DNA of 64,000 nt from UBA10649 sp964391765 (GTDB lineage: Bacteria > Actinomycetota > Actinomycetes > S36-B12): NCBI GenBank assembly GCA_964391765.1, contig CAYMNG010000001.1, positions 15,265-79,264 on the forward strand. The letters run 5' to 3'. Numbering within the stretch: the first letter of the stretch is position 1; each line of letters begins with the position of its first letter. The position numbers and the translations under genes are program-made. The notes beneath the pieces are model-generated. The model was not told the DNA's origin and made no database searches. It saw only the letters and a list, made by a program, of their open reading frames with translations. Shown here piece after piece: positions 35,877 to 46,800 of the stretch.

Positions 35877-35963
35877 ATGACGGAGAACATCGTCGCGTTG
35901 CTGGTTGGCGGCGCCGTGGTCGGCTACCTGATGTACGCGCTCCTTCACCCCGCGCGGTTCTAG
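35877..35963 (+). CDS. kdpF: KdpF small subunit of the K+-transporting ATPase
   Basis: 28 aa (MTENIVALLVGGAVVGYLMY, ALLHPARF) from ATG 35877 to TAG 35961. A single membrane helix ending in HPxRF matches KdpF, which stabilises the KdpABC complex. It ends 4 bases before kdpA. Confidence 0.85.
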   Translation: MTENIVALLVGGAVVGYLMYALLHPARF

Positions 35964-35967
35964 CGCG

Positions 35968-37614
35968 ATGGACACCACGTCCCAAGCGATCCTCAGCGTC
36001 TCGTTGCTCGTCGCGATCCTCGCGGCGGTGCACGTTCCGCTCGGGGAATGGATGTACCGGACCTTCACTGACGAGCGGGACTGGCGCGTCGAACGACTGA
36101 TCTACCGAGTTGTCGGGGTCGACCCCCGAGCCGAGCAGCGGTGGACGACCTACGCACTGAGCGTGGTCGCCTTCGGCGTCGTCTCGGTCCTGCTCTTGTG
36201 GCTCCTCATCATGGGCCAGGGTTGGCTCCCCTGGAGTCTGGGTCGCTCCCAGAACTGGCACACGGCACTGAACACCGCTATCTCGTTCACGACGAACACG
36301 AACTGGCAGTCGTACGCCGGCGAGGCCGGCGCGGGCTACACCGTGCAGATGGTCGGCCTGACCGTGCAGAACTTCGTCTCGGCGGCGACGGGGATTGCCG
36401 TCGCGGTGGCGCTCGTCCGTGCGATCGCTCGCTCGGGGACCGACCGTCTGGGCAACTTCTGGGTCGACCTGATCCGTTCGATCGTGCGCGTCCTCCTCCC
36501 GATCGCGGTCGTAGGTGCATTCGTCCTCCTCACCGGAGGAGTGATCCAGAACCTGGATGCACCTCAGGCAATCACGACGATCACCGGCCACGAGCAGGTC
36601 ATCCAAGGCGGGCCGGTCGCCAGCCAGGAGGTCATCAAGCTCTTGGGGACCAACGGCGGCGGGTTCTTCAATGCGAACTCGGCGCACCCGTTCGAGAACC
36701 CCAGCGCCTGGACGAATCTGGTCGAGATCATCCTCGTTCTGATGATCCCGTTCTCACTGCCGTGGACGTACGGGCGCATGGTCGGCGACCGTCGGCAGGG
36801 ATACGCGATCACGGCGGTCATGGCCGCGCTACTGGCGGTGAGCGCCGCGCTGAACGTCTGGGCGGAGATGGCCGCCGCCGTTGGTCCCGCAGGCTCGATG
36901 GAAGGCAAGGAGCAGCGGTTCGGAATCATCTGGTCGGTGCTGTTCGGAACGGCAACGACCGGCACGTCCACCGGAGGCGTGAATTCGATGCACGAGTCAT
37001 ACAGCGCGCTCGGCGGTGGGCTCTTCATGGTCAACATGCAACTGGGGGAGGTAAGCCCAGGTGGAGTCGGCACCGGTCTCTACGGGATTCTCGTGATGGC
37101 CGTACTCACGGTGTTCGTCTCCGGCCTCATGGTCGGGCGAACTCCCGAACTGCTCGGCAAGGCCATCGGCCGCCGGGAGATCACCTACGCCGCGCTCGCA
37201 TCGATCACCATGCCGGCACTCGTGTTGGTGCTGACCGGAACGTCCTTGGTACTCCCGGTGGCCCGGGGCGCGCTCCTGAACTCCGGGCCACATGGCTTGT
37301 CGGAGATGCTTTACGCCTATACCTCGGCGGCGAACAACAATGGATCGGCCTTCGCCGGGCTGTCGGCCGACCAACCCTGGCTGAACCTGACTCTCGGGTT
37401 CGCGATGTTCGTCGCCCGGTTCGGCATCATCGCTTTCACCCTCGGACTGGCTGGCGGTCTCGTCGTTCAACGTCGGCGCCCAGTCACGACCGGCACAATG
37501 CCGACCCACACTCCTTTGTTCGCAGGCCTTCTCGCCGGAATCATCCTTGTCTTGGCCGGCCTGACCTTCTTCCCCGCCCTGGCTCTCGGACCGATCGCGG
37601 AGGCACTGTCATGA
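35968..37614 (+). CDS. kdpA: Potassium-transporting ATPase, K+-binding subunit KdpA
   Basis: 548 aa from ATG 35968. About ten membrane helices with four channel-like P-loops: AISFTTNTNWQSYAGE, LGTNGGGFFNANSAHPFENP, TGTSTGGVNSMHESY and AYTSAANNNGSAFAGL. These form the selectivity filter for high-affinity K+ uptake. Overlaps kdpB by ATGA. Confidence 0.97.
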   Translation: MDTTSQAILSVSLLVAILAAVHVPLGEWMYRTFTDERDWRVERLIYRVVGVDPRAEQRWTTYALSVVAFGVVSVLLLWLLIMGQGWLPWSLGRSQNWHTALNTAISFTTNTNWQSYAGEAGAGYTVQMVGLTVQNFVSAATGIAVAVALVRAIARSGTDRLGNFWVDLIRSIVRVLLPIAVVGAFVLLTGGVIQNLDAPQAITTITGHEQVIQGGPVASQEVIKLLGTNGGGFFNANSAHPFENPSAWTNLVEIILVLMIPFSLPWTYGRMVGDRRQGYAITAVMAALLAVSAALNVWAEMAAAVGPAGSMEGKEQRFGIIWSVLFGTATTGTSTGGVNSMHESYSALGGGLFMVNMQLGEVSPGGVGTGLYGILVMAVLTVFVSGLMVGRTPELLGKAIGRREITYAALASITMPALVLVLTGTSLVLPVARGALLNSGPHGLSEMLYAYTSAANNNGSAFAGLSADQPWLNLTLGFAMFVARFGIIAFTLGLAGGLVVQRRRPVTTGTMPTHTPLFAGLLAGIILVLAGLTFFPALALGPIAEALS

Positions 37615-39698
37615 GCGTTGCGAAGTCCCACGTTCCGGGACGACACGACCACCGCGTGCCGCAGCAACGAACCCTGATCCAGACGGCGTGGGCGAGCATG
37701 CCCCGCGCCCTGGCGAAGTTCGACCCGCGCCATCTGGTCCACCAACCCGTCATCTTCGTCGTGTGGATCGGCTCGGCGCTGACCACCATCCTGTCGGTGC
37801 TTCACCCGTCGGTCTTCTCCATCGGCATCACTGTGTGGCTGTGGGCGACGGTCCTGTTCGCCAACCTCGCCGAGGCGGTCGCCGAAGGCCGGGGCAAGGC
37901 GCAGGCGGCGACACTGCGGCGGACCCGAACCGAGACCACGGCCCGTCGACTGGGCGTGAACGGCGCCGAGGAGCACGTCTCCGGTCAGCAACTGCAGATC
38001 GGCGATCTCGTGGTCGTGGAGGCGGGCGAGGTCATTCCCGGCGACGGAGACGTCGTGGACGGTGTCGCAACCGTCGACGAGTCAGCGATCACCGGTGAGT
38101 CGGCCCCGGTCATCCGTGAGTCCGGTGGCGACCGATGTGCCGTGACCGGGGGCACGACCGTGCTCTCCGATCGAATTGTCGTGAAGGTCACGAGTAGGCC
38201 CGGTGAGACGTTCATCGACCGGATGATCGCGCTGGGCGAAGGGGCGTCGCGACAGAAGACGCCGAACGAGATCGCCCTGGGCATCCTTCTCGTCGTCCTG
38301 ACACTGATCTTCGTACTCGCGGTGATGGCGCTGGGACCGATGGCGATCTACTCGGGGCAGCAGTTGTCGGTGATCGTTCTCGTCGCTCTCCTGGTCTGCC
38401 TGATCCCCACCACGATCGGCGCACTCCTCTCGGCGATCGGGATCGCGGGAATGGACCGCCTCGTGCAGCGCAACGTGCTCGCGATGTCCGGACGAGCGGT
38501 CGAGGCAGCGGGTGACGTGTCCACGCTCCTGCTCGACAAGACCGGCACGATCACCTACGGCAGTAGGCGCGCCAGCGAAGTGCTCCCCGTCGCGGGTGCG
38601 ACCCGCGCCGAGTTGCTCGCGGCCGCGTACCTGTCCTCGCTGGCGGACGAGACTCCCGAGGGACGCTCCATCGTCGATCTCGCGCTCGCCGAGGGCGTGA
38701 CCAGCGATCTGGGGTCGGTCGCAGACCTGTTGCGCGACGACGCGAAGCTCGTTCCCTTCAGCGCGCACACTCGAATGTCCGGCGTCGATCTCGTTGACGG
38801 CACCTCGGTTCGGAAGGGCGCCGGTTCGGCCGTCGCGTCGTGGGTTCGCGAGGGTGGCGGGCGGATTGCCCACGATCTCGACGCGCACGTCGACCAGATC
38901 AGCTCCGCCGGCGGGACTCCACTGGTCGTCGCTGTCCGCCCACCCGGCCTGGTCCCACGCCACTTGGGAGTGATCTTCCTCAAGGACGTGGTCAAGCCCG
39001 GCATGGCAGCGCGATTCGAGGAGTTGCGCGCCATGGGCATCCGGACCGTGATGATCACGGGCGACAACCCGCTGACCGCCGCGGCGATCGCCCATGAGGC
39101 CGGTGTCGACGCCTTCATCGCCGAGGCGACTCCTGAGGACAAGATGGCGCTCATTCGGACGGAGCAGCAGGACGGTCGGTTGGTCGCCATGACCGGAGAC
39201 GGCACGAACGACGCTCCGGCCCTCGCGCTCGCCGACGTCGGGGTCGCGATGAACACGGGTACGTCCGCGGCCAAGGAAGCCGGCAACATGGTCGACCTCG
39301 ACTCCAACCCGACCAAGCTGATCGAGATCGTCGCCATCGGCAAGCAGTTGCTCATCGCGCGGGGGGCGTTGACAACGTTCTCGATCGCGAACGACGTCGC
39401 CAAGTCCTGCGCGATCATCCCTGCAATGTTCGTGGTCATCTTCCCCGGCCTGCAAGCACTCAACATCATGCGGCTGCACTCACCGCAGTCCGCGATGCTC
39501 TCCGCGGTGATCTTCAACGCGCTGGTCATCATCGCGCTGATCCCCCTGGCACTGCGCGGTGTCGCCTATCGGCCGCTGAGCGCTCCGGCGATGCTGCGCC
39601 GAAACCTGCTCGTGTACGGGCTGGGCGGGCTGCTCGCCCCGTTCCTCGGAATCAAGTTGATCGACCTCGTCGTCTCGGCCCTGCCCGGGCTGAGCTGA
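37611..39698 (+). CDS. kdpB: Potassium-transporting ATPase, ATP-hydrolysing subunit KdpB
   Basis: 695 aa from ATG 37611. P-type ATPase: TGES in DESAITGESAPVIRESGGD, the phosphorylation motif LLLDKTGTITYG (Asp about residue 309), and the hinge MTGDGTNDAPALALADVGVA. Provides energy to KdpA. 19 bases before kdpC. Confidence 0.97.
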   Translation: MSVAKSHVPGRHDHRVPQQRTLIQTAWASMPRALAKFDPRHLVHQPVIFVVWIGSALTTILSVLHPSVFSIGITVWLWATVLFANLAEAVAEGRGKAQAATLRRTRTETTARRLGVNGAEEHVSGQQLQIGDLVVVEAGEVIPGDGDVVDGVATVDESAITGESAPVIRESGGDRCAVTGGTTVLSDRIVVKVTSRPGETFIDRMIALGEGASRQKTPNEIALGILLVVLTLIFVLAVMALGPMAIYSGQQLSVIVLVALLVCLIPTTIGALLSAIGIAGMDRLVQRNVLAMSGRAVEAAGDVSTLLLDKTGTITYGSRRASEVLPVAGATRAELLAAAYLSSLADETPEGRSIVDLALAEGVTSDLGSVADLLRDDAKLVPFSAHTRMSGVDLVDGTSVRKGAGSAVASWVREGGGRIAHDLDAHVDQISSAGGTPLVVAVRPPGLVPRHLGVIFLKDVVKPGMAARFEELRAMGIRTVMITGDNPLTAAAIAHEAGVDAFIAEATPEDKMALIRTEQQDGRLVAMTGDGTNDAPALALADVGVAMNTGTSAAKEAGNMVDLDSNPTKLIEIVAIGKQLLIARGALTTFSIANDVAKSCAIIPAMFVVIFPGLQALNIMRLHSPQSAMLSAVIFNALVIIALIPLALRGVAYRPLSAPAMLRRNLLVYGLGGLLAPFLGIKLIDLVVSALPGLS

Positions 39699-39717
39699 CC
39701 CCAAGGAAGGAGCCGAC

Positions 39718-40305
39718 ATGCGTCTTGCCATCCACGCCTGGGCCGCGACCAAGGTCCTTCTCGTGCTGACCGTGCTGCTCGGCATCGCGTACCCGCTGGC
39801 GATGACCGTGGTGGCGCAAGCCGAGACCGTCCAGGCACATGGGTCGCTCATCGAGGCCAATGGACGCGTCGTGGGCTCGCGTCTTCTCGGGCAGGCAGCG
39901 TCCGACCCGCGGTGGTTCCAGGCCCGGCCGTCGGCGAGCGACTATTCAGGCGACACCAGCGGCGGCTCGAACTGGGGACCGGCCGCACCGCAGTTGGCCC
40001 AGTCCGTCGCCGACCGGGAGCGCGCACTCCGCACAGCGAACCCCAACGCGCCGGGTGGACCGATCCCGCCGGATGCGTTGACCGCGAGCGGCAGCGGCCT
40101 GGATCCTGAGATCTCTCCGGCGTACGCCGCTTGGCAGACTCCACGGGTCGCCACTTCGTGGGGGGTCCCGGTCTCGGAGGTCCAGCAGTTAGTCACCGAG
40201 AACACCGATCGGGCCTTCTTGGGGTTTCTGGGCGCTGACCGGGTCAACGTCACGAAGTTGAACGTCGCCCTCGCTGTGTACGGAGCCACGCACTCGATCA
40301 GGTAG
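39718..40305 (+). CDS. kdpC: Potassium-transporting ATPase subunit KdpC
   Basis: 195 aa from ATG 39718 behind AAGGAAGGAG. One N-terminal membrane helix (VLLVLTVLLGIAYPLAMTVV), then the outer domain with GRVVGSRLLGQAASDPRWFQ, RPSASDYSG and DALTASGSGLDPEISPAYAA, all KdpC signatures. Couples KdpA to KdpB. Confidence 0.95.
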   Translation: MRLAIHAWAATKVLLVLTVLLGIAYPLAMTVVAQAETVQAHGSLIEANGRVVGSRLLGQAASDPRWFQARPSASDYSGDTSGGSNWGPAAPQLAQSVADRERALRTANPNAPGGPIPPDALTASGSGLDPEISPAYAAWQTPRVATSWGVPVSEVQQLVTENTDRAFLGFLGADRVNVTKLNVALAVYGATHSIR

Positions 40306-40318
40306 GAGAGAATCGGCC

Positions 40319-42861
40319 ATGGCACGCGGCCTATTGCGGATCTACCTCGGCGCGGCTCCAGGGGTCGGCAAGACCCTCGCGATGCTCGGTGAGGGAGCCC
40401 GACGCCAGGCACGGGGAACCGACGTCGTCGTGGGCCTTGTCGAGACACATGGCCGACCGAAGACCGAAGCCATGCTCGACGGACTTGAGATCGTGCCGCG
40501 CCGCACCCTCGTGCATCGCGGTGCGACGTTGACCGAGATGGACCTCGACGCGGTTCTCGCTCGCCGTCCCGAGGTGGTGCTCGTGGACGAACTCGCCCAC
40601 ACGAACGTCCCGGGGTCGCGCCACGAGAAGCGCTGGCAGGACATCAAGGAACTCCTCGACGCCGGTATCGACGTGATCTCCACGGTGAACATCCAGCACT
40701 TGGAGTCACTCAACGACGCGGTGGAAGACATCACCGGAGTCGTGCAACACGAGACCGTCCCGGACAGCGTCGTCCGCGAGGCGGACCAGATCGAGTTGGT
40801 CGACATGTCGCCGGAGGCGTTGCGACGCCGGATGGCCCACGGGAACATCTACCAGGCCGAGAAGGTCGATGCCGCGCTGTCGAACTACTTCCGCGTCGGA
40901 AACCTCGCTGCGCTTCGGGAACTCGCGCTGCTCTGGTTGGCGGACCGGGTGGACGAGGGCTTGGATCGCTACCGTCAGACCCACGACATCGTGGCCACCT
41001 GGCCAACGCGCGAACGGGTCCTCGTCGCGGTGTCCGGTGGCCCGGAGTCCGAGACGCTCCTGCGCCGCGGTGCGCGGATCGCCTCGCGGGGCGCCGGCGG
41101 GGAATTGGTCGCCGGATACGTCGCCCGGGCCGACGGACTAGTCGGAGCACCGGTGGAGGCCCTCGCTCGCGTGCGCCGGCTGACCGAAGAACTCGGCGGT
41201 TCCTTCCATATCGTGACCGGCGAGGACCGCGCGCGGGCGATCTTGGAGTTGGCACGGGCCGAGAACGCGTCCACGGTCGTGATGGGGGTCAGCCGCCAGA
41301 CGCGATGGCACCAGGTGCTGGGTCAGGGCGTGGTCTCGGCGGTCATCGCCGACGCAGGCGACATCGACGTACACGTCGTCAATCACCCGTACGCCGGTCG
41401 TGGAAAGCGCACAAGCGGCCTCGCGCTCTCGCGCGCCCGGATCGGGGCAGGGTTCGCGGCGGGGCTCATCGGTGCCGTCGTGCTGACCGCACTACTGGTC
41501 GTGCTCGACCACGAATTCGCCGAACCGGTCGGACTTCCGCTGATCGTCCAGCTCTACCTGGTGCTCACCGTCACGACGGCACTCGTCGGCGGGATGTGGC
41601 CAGCGGTCACGACTGCCGTTGCATCATCTGTACTGGTGAACTGGTTCTTCACGCCCCCGATCGACGCACTGACGATCTCCAGCCCCGAGAACGTGGCCGT
41701 CCTCGCCCTCTTCCTCGTGGTTGCCGCGTTGGTGTCCTTCGTCGTGCACCGAAGCTCACGGCGCGCGGCGGTCGCGGTTCGCGCCCAGGCGGAATCGACC
41801 GCGCTGGTCGAACTGTCACACACCCTGCTCGGCTCCACCGAACAGCTCGAACTCCTGCTGCGGCGCGCAGTGGACATGTTCGGTGTATCCGGGGCGGCGA
41901 TCATCCGTCGGCCGACACCGCAGAGCAGTCAAGCCGTCGTCGTCGCCCACAGTGACGCCTTCGACCCGACCGCCGACCCCCGAACCACCGAATCGATCGA
42001 TGGCGACCACGAACTGGTCCTTGTCGGCGGCCTGGTGCCGGCCGAACGTCGACGCCTGCTCGCCGCGTACGCGGCCCATGCCGGCGCGATCCTTGCGCGC
42101 CGCGAATACCAACAGATCGCCCAGTCGGCCGAAGAGCTGTCCCGCGATAACCGCGCGCGCACCGCCTTGTTGTCGGCGGTGTCCCACGATCTGCGTACGC
42201 CACTCGCGGGCATCAAGGCCGCTATCGGAAGCCTGCGCAGCACCGAGGTCTCGTTCAGCCCGCAGGACCGGGCCGAACTCGAGGCCGCGATAGAGGAGTC
42301 GACTGACCGCCTCGACGCGCTGATCGGCAACTTGCTGGACATGTCCCGGCTGCAAGCCGGCGCGTTGGTCGCCAGTCCACGTCCGGTCGATCTCGGCGAG
42401 GTGATCCCCTCGACGCTTCGCGCTTGCACAGCGCCGGAACGAGTTAGCTGGAGCCTGGCCCAAGGCGCGCGAGCGGCTGTGGCTGACCCTGGCCTGCTCG
42501 ACCGGGTCGTGAGCAATCTGGTCGAGAACGCACTGCGCCACCAGCAATCCCCCGGACCGATCCGCGTGGCGACCAGCCGGCACGATGACCGGATCGAGAT
42601 CCGAGTGGTCGATCAGGGCCGAGGCGTTCCCGAGCAGCAACGCGAGCGCATCTTCCTGCCCTTCCAACGTCATGGCGACTCCGGTGACGACGGCCTCGGC
42701 CTCGGCCTGGCCGTCGCGAAAGGACTCAGCGAGGCAATGGGTGGAAGGCTGGCTGCCGAGGACACGCCCGGCGGGGGCTCACGATGGTCGTCGTCCTTCC
42801 TGCTCCGACGAACACGCCCCTCGCCGGACGGACGTCGCCGACGAAGGAGGAGCCGACATGA
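40319..42861 (+). CDS. kdpD: KdpD sensor histidine kinase (probable 1-base frameshift near the end)
   Basis: About 847 aa if the frameshift is corrected. KdpD domain with Walker A GAAPGVGKT (11-19), a Usp-like domain (about 240-360), four membrane helices (about 380-490), a GAF-like region, HisKA with SAVSHDLRTPLAGIKAAIGS (phospho-His about 623) and HATPase_c. In the uncorrected frame the last residues are an Arg-rich tail ending at 42886, inside kdpE. If the G-run 42773-42777 had six Gs instead of five, the protein would end GGGLTMVVVLPAP... at TGA 42859-42861, in ATGA overlap with kdpE, as KdpD proteins usually do. Senses low K+ or turgor. Confidence 0.9.
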
Positions 42862-43538
42862 GCAGCCGGGTGTTGGTCGTCGATGACGATGCGACGATCC
42901 TGCGCACTCTGCGGATCAACCTGCGAGCCCGTGGATTCGACGTCGAGACGGTCACCTGCGGGCGCGACGCGCTCACGACGATGAGCGCACTCGAACCCGA
43001 TGTGGTCATCCTCGATCTCGGATTGCCCGACCTGGACGGCGTCGACGTGTTGCGTCGTATCCGAGCGCATAGCCGGGTGCCGGTGATCGTGCTGTCCGCC
43101 CGCCACCAGAGCGACGACAAGGTCGAGGCGCTGGACGAAGGCGCCGACGACTACGTAACCAAACCATTCGGGATGGACGAGTTGATGGCACGTGTTCGCG
43201 CAGCACTGCGGCGCGACGGCCTCGACGCACCCGCCGCGCCAGCGTTCGTGACCCAGCACTTCAGTCTCGACTTCGACACTCGAACCGCGCTCGTCGACCA
43301 GGCTCCCGTCCACCTGACCCCGACCGAGTGGCGACTTCTCGCCGAACTCGCACGCCACGGCGGCAGGGTCGTGCCGCACGAGACACTGCTCAAGTCCGCC
43401 TGGGGTCCGACGTACGGCCGCGAATCGCACTACCTGAGGGTCTATGCCAATCTCCTGCGTCGCAAACTCGAACTGGACCCCGCGCGACCGGTGTACCTGC
43501 TCACCGAGCCGGGAGTCGGCTATCGACTCGTGCAGTGA
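42858..43538 (+). CDS. kdpE: KdpE response regulator
   Basis: 226 aa from ATG 42858 behind AAGGAGGAG. Receiver domain: VLVVDDDATILRTL, phospho-acceptor Asp in VVILDLGLPDLDG, Lys in DDYVTKPF. OmpR-type winged helix: LTPTEWRLLAELARHGGRVV, GRESHYLRVYANLLRRKLEL, LLTEPGVGYRLV. Activates kdpFABC, probably at the TCAAG repeats at 35802-35838. Confidence 0.95.
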   Translation: MSSRVLVVDDDATILRTLRINLRARGFDVETVTCGRDALTTMSALEPDVVILDLGLPDLDGVDVLRRIRAHSRVPVIVLSARHQSDDKVEALDEGADDYVTKPFGMDELMARVRAALRRDGLDAPAAPAFVTQHFSLDFDTRTALVDQAPVHLTPTEWRLLAELARHGGRVVPHETLLKSAWGPTYGRESHYLRVYANLLRRKLELDPARPVYLLTEPGVGYRLVQ

Positions 43539-43582
43539 CCGTCGCCCAGCGCGCATGAGCCCGTCCTGGATGCGTCGAAGGG

Positions 43583-43611
43583 TTGCACGCAGCGGGTCCA
43601 TGCCCTACCGT
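43583..43611 (+). promoter_or_regulatory. tracrRNA promoter
   Basis: TTGCAC (43583-43588), 17 bases, TACCGT (43606-43611). The predicted start near 43618 lies about six bases before the anti-repeat. Confidence 0.7.
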
Positions 43612-43617
43612 GGCGGC

Positions 43618-43707
43618 CGAGGTGTGGAGAGACACTTCCCAATAAGGCGAGGCCACTGGCCTCGTCAGAACTCTCAGCCCCCGTGCTCGCACGGGGGCTC
43701 GTTCTTT
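43618..43707 (+). ncRNA. tracrRNA of the type II-C CRISPR system
   Basis: The anti-repeat spans 43623-43643: its AGACACTTCCCAA is identical to the right end of the CRISPR repeat's plus strand, and GTGGAG pairs with CUCCGC of the crRNA with one G-U. Next come a nexus hairpin, CGAGGCC-ACT-GGCCTCG (43648-43664), and a 10-bp hairpin, AGCCCCCGTG/CACGGGGGCT (43676-43699), followed by CGTTCTTT as terminator. About 90 nt. Since the anti-repeat reads like the plus strand of the repeat, the crRNA must be the minus strand. Confidence 0.88.
43676..43707 (+). terminator. tracrRNA 3' hairpin/terminator
   Basis: 10-bp GC-rich stem with a CTCG loop, then a T-rich tail (CGTTCTTT). It probably serves both as terminator and as the tracrRNA's 3' stem-loop bound by Cas9. 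Confidence 0.8.
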
Positions 43708-43817
43708 CCCGGGCGGCGGCACCGGGCCCCGGCACTGCCGGCCGACCCAGACCGATGGCGCCTGTCACCCCGGCGCGCTAGGTTCGATCGAACGGGTCGA
43801 GCAACGGGGTGATGACA

Positions 43818-46800
43818 ATGGCGGTACGGATCGGGATCGACGTCGGCGAGCGGTCGGTCGGCTTCAGTGCCGTCGCCTACGACGAACTCGGCATGCCGGT
43901 CGCGATCCTGGCTGCGGTCAGCCACATCCACGATGGCGGTCAGGATCCGGACACCGGCAAGAGCCCAAAGAGTCGGCTCGCCACAGCGGGTGTCGCCCGC
44001 CGCACCCGACGCCTGGTCCGCAACCGTCGGCGCCGGCTACGCCGGCTGGACGACGCCCTGCGCGAGCACGGGCTCCCGGTCCCCGATCGGGAGATCCCGC
44101 AGACCCACGACGCCTGGCACGCGCGTGCCCGACTCGTCGAGGAGGTCGTCGCCGATCCCGTCGAACGAGCCGAACTGGTGTCGTTGGCCGCACGCCACAT
44201 CGCGCGGCACCGCGGCTGGCGCAACCCCTGGTGGTCGTACGAGCGGCTCGCCGAGGCGCCGACGCCGTCGGACGCGTTCGCGCTGACGTTGGCGGCCGCG
44301 CAGGAGCGCTACCCCGACACCCTCGCGCACGTGCGAACGATGGGGCAGATGGTCAGCACGCTCGCGGCAAGGGGCATTCCGATCCGGCCCACCAAGCACG
44401 CCCGCGAGAATCCCCTCGGTCCGCTCATGGCGCATCAGGTCCAGCAGGAGGACTCCCTCGCCGAACTCGCGGTCATCCTCACCACCCAGGGTCTGCCCGC
44501 ACCGGCCGTCGATGCGCTCTGCCGTGCCGCGATGTCGCAGTTCCGACCGCACATCCCGAGGGACCGCATCGGCGCGTGTGCGCTGCAACCGGACCAACTC
44601 CGCGCACCCATCGCGTCCTTGGAGTTCCAGGAGTTCCGCGTCCGGCAGAAGGCCGGTGACCTTCGGGTCCGCCGCGGGCCGGACAAGCGACGCCTCGCCG
44701 ACGCCGAGTACGACGCGGTGGTCGAGTTCCTGCTCACCTGGCGCGACGAGGTCCGGCCGCGGTGGCGGGACGTCGCCGAACACCTCGGCTTGGGACCACG
44801 CGACCTCGTCGACGACAGCCTCGACGGCTCGGCCTCGACGAACGCCCCGATGGACCGCACGTCCGCCAAGGTCGAGGAGAAGCTGAAGGCGAAGTCCGTG
44901 GTCGGTGCGTGGTGGCTCGCCGCCGATCGTGACGAGCGCAGCGAGTTGATCGCGACCATCACCGACCTATCCGGCGAGGACGGCGACATTGTCAGCGAGT
45001 CACTGGCCGAACTGCTCGACGACGAGGAGGTCCTCGAACACCTCGACAAGCTGAGTTCCTCACTGGAGTCCGGCCGTGCGATGTACAGCCAGGACACCCT
45101 GGCCACGCTCAATGAGGTCATGCGCTATCGGCGTTGTGACCTGCACACTGCCCGCAAGGAGGCCTTCGGCGTCGACGACACGTGGCAGCCGCCGCGACCC
45201 AGTTTCGACGACGCGATCGAGCATCCCACCGTCGCCCGGGTGAACACCGTGACCCGCCGCTTCCTCATGACCGCGGTCGCCAAATGGGGCATGCCCGAGG
45301 CCATCGTGGTCGAACACGTTCGCGACGCGTTCGCCGGGCCGACGGCGCTCGCCGAGATCCGCAGCGAGATCCGGCTGAACACCCATCGCCGCGAGGGGAT
45401 CGCGAAGTCCCTGAAGGAGCAGGGCATTCCCGACGTGACCCGTCGCGACATCAAGCGCAACGAGTGCGTCGATCGGCAGAACTGCGTGTGCCTGTACTGC
45501 GGCAGAACGATCACGCTGCTCACCTGTGAACTCGACCACATCCTGCCGCGGGCCGGGGGCGGCAGCAGCCGCCGAGACAACCTCGTCGCCGTCTGCGGTG
45601 AGTGCAACCGCGCCAAGGGGAAGCTCTCCTTCCCCGCGTTCGTCGCGAAGTCGCACGACCCGGCGATCACCGTCGAGGCCGCCCAGGCCCGGGTCCGCGC
45701 CTGGCACAAGATGGGCATGTCGGTGAAGTCGTTCAGCCGGCTGAAGGCCGACGTCGTCCGCCGACTGGCTCTCACCGAGGACGACGACACCGACGAGCGT
45801 TCGCTGGAGTCGACCGCGTACGCCGCTCGCGAGATGCGCGCACGGATCGAGACCTTCTTGGATGAGCAGGCCGTTCGCCTGCAGGTCGAACGCGGCACCG
45901 TTCTCGTGTTCTCCGGCGCGATCACGAGCGAGGCCCGCAAGGCCGGCGGCGTCGACGATCGCATCCGGTTGCGGTCGTTCACCCGCAAGTCGCGCTTTGA
46001 CCGACGCCACCACGCTGTCGACGCCGCGGTGCTCACGACCCTCGACGCCGGCGCCGCCCGAACACTGCGCGAGCGCATGATGCTGCAACGCGACAACCGG
46101 GATACCCGCAAGGACCCCGAGTGGAAGGAGTACCGCGGCGCGACCCCGGGCGCCCAGGAGACGTACGGCCGGTGGGCGGAACGGATCAAGGCACTGGCCG
46201 TCCTGCTCGAAGGGGCGATCAGCGACGACCGGATCGCGGTCGCCCGCCCGTTGCGCCTGGTGCCGCGGGTCGGCGCGGTCCACAAGGACACCGTCGAGCC
46301 GCTGATCCGCAAGTCGATCGGCGACGCGTTCAGCCGGGCCGAGGTCCTGCGCGTGACCAATCGCGGGCTGTTCACGAAGTTGGTCGCACTCGCGGCTGGC
46401 GGTGACCTCGATGCCGATCCGACCCGAAGCGAGGTCCTCCGCTGGGATCCAGCCCGTCCGGTCGAGTTGTTCCCGTCGAACGCCGCGTACCTCCCGGTGC
46501 GCGGCGGTGCCGTCGCGATCGGCGACACCATCAAGTGGGCACAGGTGTTCGCCTGGCCGAGCAGGAGCGGCTTCGACTACGGGATGATCCGCCTGTACGG
46601 CGGGGAGTTCGCTCGCATCGGCTTCGGCGGTCCTGGCAGCGACTTCCTCAGGACGCTGCCGCCGGCCTGGAGCCAGGCCATGCGCACCGCCAACGCGACC
46701 CTCCTCTCCCGAATCCTTCGTGGCGAAGCCCGGCAGATCGGCTGGCTGGCGCGGCACGACGAACTCAGCACCGACCCGGTCGGGCTCATCGCCGGCGCGG

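Noticed and set aside
43539..43582. Second tracrRNA or anti-repeat upstream of 43583
   Set aside because: No further match to the repeat was found there.
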